The notes beneath the pieces are model-generated. The model saw only the letters and a program-made list of their open reading frames with translations. It had not been told where the DNA came from and searched no databases. This document shows positions 61,201-64,000 of a stretch of DNA of 64,000 nucleotides, piece by piece. How positions within the stretch are numbered: position 1 is the stretch's first letter; every line of letters starts with the position of its first letter. The stretch comes from Gorsachius magnificus (Eukaryota > Chordata > Aves > Pelecaniformes > Ardeidae). Made by a program: the position numbers and the translations under genes. The DNA is taken from positions 30,722,885 through 30,786,884 of the forward strand of contig CM067109.1 of NCBI GenBank assembly GCA_034008185.1, read 5' to 3'.

Positions 61201-63687
61201 CTCCTGCACCCACTCCTGACCACAAGTAAAGACACTGAGAGTTTACTGCTCTAAGAATAATACATCTCAGTCCTCACCTTGTGACTGGTTCAGAAAGAGT
61301 ATCTGCTATTGTCATCTGCTACTTTACTAGCTCAAATGGTAAAAGAGTCAAAGCTGCAGATGACATTGAGAAGCTGCCAGTGTGGTCCCAAATGGTAGAA
61401 AACTGAAAAAAAACCCCACAACCCAACCCTCTAGGGGAAAATACACTCAATCTAGGGAAATACAAAAATGCAAATCACAGCACTTAACAATTGTACAGAG
61501 AAACACCAGGTCAAAAGTCAGTCGCTGTGGGAGTGCGCCTATGGTACAAACTTATACAATCACACTGCAGCCTTCCTCACAATGTTGCTTTGTATTATGA
61601 ATTATCAGACACAAAGAATCCTGTACAAAATTCCTATACTGAAGCACAGCTTCAATGGGAAGAACTAAACTAGGAAAACAAAAAAGGTTGCACTTTATGA
61701 GAGGCCTCATTAGACATCTTCTCATAGTGCCTCTGAAGCCACTTAGGCCTACAGTCAGGTTACGGATACCTGGCACTCCACACTAGCTGTATGCAAGCCT
61801 GCTTAGGCCAAGACAGTTTTAGGTACACATCAATTAAAAAGTTCAGAGCATCAACCACATAACATCAACAAACCAACAACACCGCACAGAGATGCACATA
61901 ATTTATTTTTTCAATCGCAGTTTTGTACATAAACGTCTCCATTTCTCAAAAAGCTTAAATTATTATGTCTGTAAGAAGATGTAGCCCACTGAAAAGGACT
62001 TCACAGAATGTGTGACATTTTTACCATTTTCTAAGCTGACAATAAAAGTTGCATTAGCGTTTACAGCTGTAACTATTCACTGCTGATCCTCTAAATCTAG
62101 TCCCAGTTGTGTGACATGTTATTTATTCTCAAGTCTGTTAATGAAAAATATTTTGCTTTATGAGGTCTGTGTAAAAACTTTGTGGTATACAGCAGTAAAA
62201 ACGCTACTTTTCAAAACAGCTTACATCTCACTGTTATCATCTAAACGTCAGTTGGAAGGGACCTTTGGAAATCATCTAGTTCAGCCTCCCACCCAGCCCC
62301 TCCCAAACCTGGATTATCAGCAGTGCTAGACTGGGTTAACTACAGCTATACCCAGCTCAGTCTTGAAAACTTCTGGGGAAGGAGATCGCTCAAGCTCTAC
62401 ACGGTGCTACAGTTCCCTCTTAGTCAGGGCCATTTTTCCTAACCTCCACTGTGAGCCTCTCAAGCTGCAATCTGTGACTGTCGCCCCTTGTTATTCTGTC
62501 CACCATTACCACCACAAACTCAGCTCTGCCATCTTCATAACTGCCCTTCAGGTAACAGCAGCCTCTAGGTTGCCCTGTATTTTTCCCTTTGCAAGACTAA
62601 ACAAATCCAGTTACTTCAATGTCTCCTCTCATACTGCATGCTGTAGGCCCCTGACACTCCCCAGTTCCTCAGCATCCCTCCTGAAAGAGAAAGGGGAACA
62701 GTGCGAGGGAGAGAACACCCTAACTGGGTATTGCAGTCCAGGTGTGGCCTCACCAGCACAAAGTACAGGAGAATAACAGCTTTCCCTGATTATCTGGCAG
62801 CATTCCTAACGTAGCTCAGTACATGGCTTGCCTTATTCACAGGTACTGCATTGTTGGTCCACGTTCAACCTGGCACCAGCATAGCCCCAGCTCCTTTCAG
62901 CAGGATGCCACGCAGCCAGTCAGTTTCTGGCTTGTTCTGTCCCAGGTGCAGGATTCCACCCTCGCTGAACCTGGCGAGGTTTCTATTGGCCCAGGCCTAG
63001 TGTTTTGCAACACCTCCCCAGGCTGGAGCTCTGGCATTTCTGGGTGTCAGCTACTCCTGCTAACCCAGTACCGTCTGCAAATTTTTACTCAGTGTGCACA
63101 CTGCCTCATCACCCAGGCTGTCAGTGAAGGTGCTGAACAACATGGGCCCTGCTGTTGACACCTAGGGTGCTACACTTTGTTACCAACTGCCAACTGGATG
63201 TCAAGCCATCAATTCATATCCTTTGTATCTAGCAGTCCAGCCAATTTTTAACGCTCCCTGAAGACTTCCAGTCCCATCCACACCTGTTCTGTTCCTGTAA
63301 TTATTTTCCTCCTACAACGCAGCCTTCTAGTAACCACAAAAACAACAAAAAAAGGGATCTGGAATTAACAGCTTTACTCACTGCTCACTCCTTAAGGCCT
63401 AGGGGTATTCTTGGAAGAACAAGATGACAAAAGTAGGAGGTTCACAAGGTATATTCCTAAGAGAACTAAGTTACAGTTGCAACAGCAGTTTCCAAATTTA
63501 TATCCAATATTTCTGAGACTACTTGCAACACATTTCGGTGTAAATATTAGTACATGAAATTATTTTTTCCATTTTTCAGTTGAGAAGCAAGTACAGATGT
63601 CTCAATAAAAAAAAAAAAAAACAAACCCAAACAGCAATGAACAATCTGTGCATACTTACTCACAGCAACAATACCAAGCTTCTTCAC
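34147..63687 (-). CDS. WDR36: WDR36, U3 snoRNP / SSU-processome WD-repeat protein (22 exons, 5' partial)
   Basis: WDR36 is the vertebrate homologue of yeast Utp21. It is a nucleolar WD40 scaffold of the small-subunit processome, needed for 18S rRNA maturation. On the minus strand I joined 22 exons from 63687 down to the TAA at 34149-34147. The sum is 2523 nt, encoding 840 residues plus stop, and reading phase is continuous across every junction. Exons through about 42545 carry WD-repeat motifs such as GSEQGSLQLWNIRS, GHIALWDLEEKKL and TIKTWDLPSG. From 41378 onward the protein is the C-terminal Utp21-type domain (EPPKVPKSAPFFIPTVPG, FELAQAYLALFLK). Recalled human WDR36 aligns nearly end to end; the missing part is the first coding exon, about 50 residues, beyond the right edge. 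Human WDR36 has 23 exons as I recall, which fits 22 plus one. The gene is intact here: no frameshift or internal stop seen. Confidence 0.97.
36072..36259 (-). CDS. WDR36: WDR36 coding exon 22
   Basis: 188 nt, phase 1 to 0. Reads APLNLLKSLGPSNIEIELRG and MIGMMLNKKYNFELAQAYLA, ending LFLK. Helical C-terminal domain. Acceptor TTAACACAG, donor AAAG/GTAACA. Confidence 0.97.
38546..38627 (-). CDS. WDR36: WDR36 coding exon 21
   Basis: 82 nt, phase 0 to 1. Reads KVVNLGVLAQKSDFYIHLEE. Acceptor TGCTCTAG, donor AAT/GTAAGT. Confidence 0.96.
38863..38979 (-). CDS. WDR36: WDR36 coding exon 20
   Basis: 117 nt, phase 0 to 0. Reads EPPKVPKSAPFFIPTVPG and PRYIAPEEENDTQ; human has EPPKVPKSAPFFIPTIPG. Conserved core of the Utp21 C-terminal domain. 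Acceptor TTAACAG, donor CAG/GTAAAA. Confidence 0.97.
39630..39772 (-). CDS. WDR36: WDR36 coding exon 19
   Basis: 143 nt, phase 1 to 0. An acidic start (DVDVAGDEETCDE) is followed by SPEQLGEQLVTLSSLPESRW and KNLLSLDVIK. Acceptor TTGAAAG, donor AAG/GTAATG. Confidence 0.97.
40545..40578. repeat. Perfect 17-bp tandem duplication
   Basis: TAAAATAATTATGTGCT occurs twice head to tail, followed by a partial third start (TAATAAAG). Confidence 0.9.
40647..40711. repeat. Inverted repeat with 17-nt arms
   Basis: Left arm CCTCCAGATGGAGATCT (40647-40663); right arm AGATCTCCATCTAGAGG (40695-40711). They pair at 16 of 17 positions around a 31-nt loop. Confidence 0.85.
41281..41378 (-). CDS. WDR36: WDR36 coding exon 18
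   Basis: 98 nt, phase 2 to 1. Reads SLYSLVSLRPLPADYEPSMV and LPGTCPVQ; human has SLYSVVSLRPLPADY. Start of the C-terminal Utp21-type region. Acceptor TTTTTCAG, donor CAAG/GTAATC. Confidence 0.96.
42545..42652 (-). CDS. WDR36: WDR36 coding exon 17 (last WD repeat)
   Basis: 108 nt, phase 2 to 2. Reads LIDCFLVDSAAVSLTMSPTG, DFLASTHVD and LGIYLW. Acceptor CTCCTTAG, donor GTG/GTGAGT. Confidence 0.96.
44576..44862 (+). mobile_element. CR1 LINE 3' fragment in a WDR36 intron
   Basis: Starts near AAGGCCTGTAGTGACAGGAC and continues GGGGCAATAGTTTTGAACTG, AGACACTGGAACAGGTTGCC and GGGGGTTGGACTGGATATTT, a decayed CR1 C-terminus and 3' UTR. The end at ATTCTGTGGTGCTATGAA is the worn octamer repeat. It is antisense to WDR36 and lies between the exons at 45201-45280 and 42545-42652. 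Confidence 0.9.
45201..45280 (-). CDS. WDR36: WDR36 coding exon 16 (WD repeat)
   Basis: 80 nt, phase 0 to 2. Reads FSPDGRWLITSSMDCTIKTW then DLPSG. Acceptor ATTTTAG, donor ATG/GTGAGT. Confidence 0.96.
46061..46169 (-). CDS. WDR36: WDR36 coding exon 15 (WD repeat)
   Basis: 109 nt, phase 2 to 0. Reads GILGIAFDDFSISVLDIETR then FSGHHGRINDM; human has GILGLALDDFSISVLDIETR. Acceptor CTTGACAG, donor ATG/GTAATT. Confidence 0.97.
46452..46614 (-). CDS. WDR36: WDR36 coding exon 14 (WD repeat)
   Basis: 163 nt, phase 1 to 2. Reads GVAVDGLNQLVITAGSEG and IKFWKFK, ending LLHRD. Acceptor ATTTGCAG, donor ACAG/GTACGA. Confidence 0.97.
47873..47987 (-). CDS. WDR36: WDR36 coding exon 13 (WD repeat)
   Basis: 115 nt, phase 0 to 1. 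Reads AVDITSCGNFAVIGLSTG and VYNMQSGIHRG. Acceptor CTTGAAAG, donor AGAG/GTAAGA. Confidence 0.96.
49133..49287 (-). CDS. WDR36: WDR36 coding exon 12 (WD repeat)
   Basis: 155 nt, phase 1 to 0. Reads QSDWDSIVACHQG and TTWNYQKASMGAHKLRPEEF; human has ESDWDGIIACHQG. Acceptor CATTGCAG, donor ACA/GTAAGT. Confidence 0.96.
50085..50114. repeat. TA/CA compound dinucleotide repeat
   Basis: About seven TA units followed by CA units, with minor interruptions. Confidence 0.85.
50798..50881 (-). CDS. WDR36: WDR36 coding exon 11 (lysine-rich linker)
   Basis: 84 nt, phase 1 to 1. Encodes a basic stretch NKKKSKKKGLK followed by LPPITAFAS. Human has NKKRVKRKGLQ and LPPITKFAA here. This basic patch lies between the two groups of WD repeats and could aid nucleolar localisation (inference). 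Acceptor TTTTTTTAAG, donor TCAG/GTAAGT. Confidence 0.93.
51652..51717 (-). CDS. WDR36: WDR36 coding exon 10
   Basis: 66 nt, phase 1 to 1. Reads DGTLQSFSTVHEKFNRSL, almost identical to human DGTLQSFSTVHEKFNKSL. Acceptor TTTGTCAG, donor CGTG/GTAAGT. Confidence 0.97.
53872..53992 (-). CDS. WDR36: WDR36 coding exon 9 (WD repeat)
   Basis: 121 nt, phase 0 to 1. Reads VWIFDGPGGTGR ... GHSAPPTKIRYHGQNGEQIL. Acceptor GGAGGCAG, donor GCAG/GTATGA. Confidence 0.96.
54573..54748 (-). CDS. WDR36: WDR36 coding exon 8 (WD repeat)
   Basis: 176 nt, phase 1 to 0. Reads GHPVMAAGSPIGHIALWDLE and ends NGADNAIR. The acceptor GAGCAG follows a long T tract; the donor is CGG/GTAAGT. Confidence 0.97.
56408..56540 (-). 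CDS. WDR36: WDR36 coding exon 7 (WD repeat)
   Basis: 133 nt, phase 0 to 1. Contains GHIIVHNIKFDETLMKF and DWGPITAISFRT. Acceptor TTCTTGTAG, donor ACAG/GTAAGT. Confidence 0.96.
57390..57444 (-). CDS. WDR36: WDR36 coding exon 6
   Basis: 55 nt, phase 2 to 0. Reads KLLYSFPGWHLAVTSLEQ; human is KLLYTFPGWKVGVTALQQ. Acceptor TTTTCCAG, donor CAG/GTTAGT. Confidence 0.95.
59036..59168 (-). CDS. WDR36: WDR36 coding exon 5 (WD repeat)
   Basis: 133 nt, phase 1 to 2. Contains LHPSTYLNKILLGSEQGS and LQLWNIRS, strongly matching human WDR36. Acceptor TTTTTTTGCAG, donor AA/GTAAG. Confidence 0.96.
60062..60179 (-). CDS. WDR36: WDR36 coding exon 4 (WD repeat)
   Basis: 118 nt, phase 0 to 1. Contains HTYEGHKARIHLLQPFGDHV and ends with the WD-like IVWNIQSE. 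Acceptor TTATAG, donor G/GTGAGA. Confidence 0.95.
60635..60735 (-). CDS. WDR36: WDR36 coding exon 3
   Basis: 101 nt. It completes the Ser codon and continues NALPQDITCLAAD ... HAFARNKE, matching human VPQDICCMAADGR ... FARNKE. The acceptor is TTAACAG. The donor GAG/GTTTTT is weak, with T at +3 to +5, but it is the only GT that keeps phase with the next exon. Confidence 0.9.
62245..63260 (-). mobile_element. Old CR1 LINE fragment in a WDR36 intron
   Basis: The + strand shows the reverse complement of CR1: GTTGGAAGGGACCTTTGGAA with ATCATCTAG at the 3' end, then GTATTGCAGTCCAGGTGTGG with CCTCACCAGCACAAAGTACA, and near 63180-63240 the ACCAACTGCCAACTGGATGT and CAGCCAATTTTTAACGCTCC blocks of the RT region. 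About 1 kb, heavily mutated. The open frame of 137 codons on the + strand (62363-62776) is antisense to it and not a gene. Confidence 0.8.
63660..63687 (-). CDS. WDR36: WDR36 coding exon 2 (28-nt microexon)
   Basis: Reads VKKLGIVAV plus one base of a Ser codon completed by the next exon. The acceptor is TTGCAG and the donor is A/GTAAGT. Phase is 0 at the start and 1 at the end. Human has VQKLSLVAVS at this place. The first exon, with the start codon, lies to the right of the window. Confidence 0.88.
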
Positions 63688-64000
63688 CTGCAATGAAAAT
63701 GTTAAAAAGGCATTTTTAGTGATTGGTTGCAATGAACTGGCTATAAAAAGAAACTCAAAATTCCAGGAAACCACCTAGATGAAATAAGGAATTTGCACAC
63801 CTCACAAGACAGAAAAATTATTCATCTTAGTTTACAACAGCATCTATAGAAAAGCCCACAGAGAGCAGGTCAAAACAAATGGGACAATAAATTTGCCAAA
63901 TGCAGGAACAGTAAGTTGTGTTTCTTGATATAGTTTACCCTGATGCACCGCAAAGAAAGCACATGTTTAGACACCTTGCAGAGCTTGGGCAAAGTTGTTT

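Larger units (their letters stand above)
45281..63659 (-). other. WDR36: WDR36 introns, 5' half
   Basis: Introns between the exons from 63660 to 45280. Apart from the old CR1 at 62245-63260 and a TA/CA repeat at 50085-50114, only AT-rich sequence with A/T tracts was seen. No snoRNA or nested gene was recognised by eye, but C/D-box snoRNAs are easy to miss this way. Confidence 0.55.

Noticed and set aside
62363..62776. 137-codon open frame on the + strand
   Set aside because: Antisense to an old CR1 fragment.
1..64000. Bacterial-type features (operons, CRISPR arrays, insertion sequences, riboswitches)
   Set aside because: None seen, and the intron-exon genes, CR1 elements and LTRs show this is vertebrate nuclear DNA.

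Overview
This is a window of vertebrate, almost certainly bird, nuclear DNA. The evidence is a sparse AT-rich background, a CpG-island promoter, genes split into short exons with large introns, several CR1 LINE copies carrying the avian 3' signature (tandem ATTCTATG-type octamers), and two solo LTRs of a type common in bird genomes. The species cannot be named from the sequence; the LTR type suggests a neoavian bird, but that is inference.

Two protein-coding genes are present, both on the minus strand and head to tail. WDR36 (SSU-processome protein, yeast Utp21 homologue) occupies roughly 34.1 kb to beyond the right edge. I could place 22 coding exons, every one with GT/AG boundaries and all with compatible phases. 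They encode 840 residues plus a stop; only the first coding exon is missing, beyond position 64000. CAMK4 (calcium/calmodulin-dependent kinase IV) follows about 31 kb downstream. Only exon 1 (2763-2963), its CpG-island promoter and the first 2.8 kb of intron 1 are inside. The order WDR36 then CAMK4 on one strand matches the known order in human 5q22.

Layout on the + strand: 1-2762 CAMK4 intron 1 with a sense-oriented solo LTR (163-766, perfect 5-bp target duplication); 2763-2963 CAMK4 exon 1; about 2600-3640 CpG island; 3.65-33.8 kb intergenic DNA with a second solo LTR (10782-11334) and CR1 copies near 14.3, 19.1, 22.5, 26.2 and 28.3 kb; 34147-63687 WDR36 exons and introns, with CR1 pieces in introns near 44.6 and 62.2 kb.

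The most notable points are: (1) CAMK4 exon 1 is out of frame as given, because the start codon and the kinase-proximal sequence lie in different frames across a serine-coding microsatellite; (2) an unrecognised 130-codon open frame at 21563-21965; (3) two related solo LTRs in opposite orientation, one just inside CAMK4 intron 1. I found no convincing undescribed system; most of the window is ordinary avian gene and repeat content.
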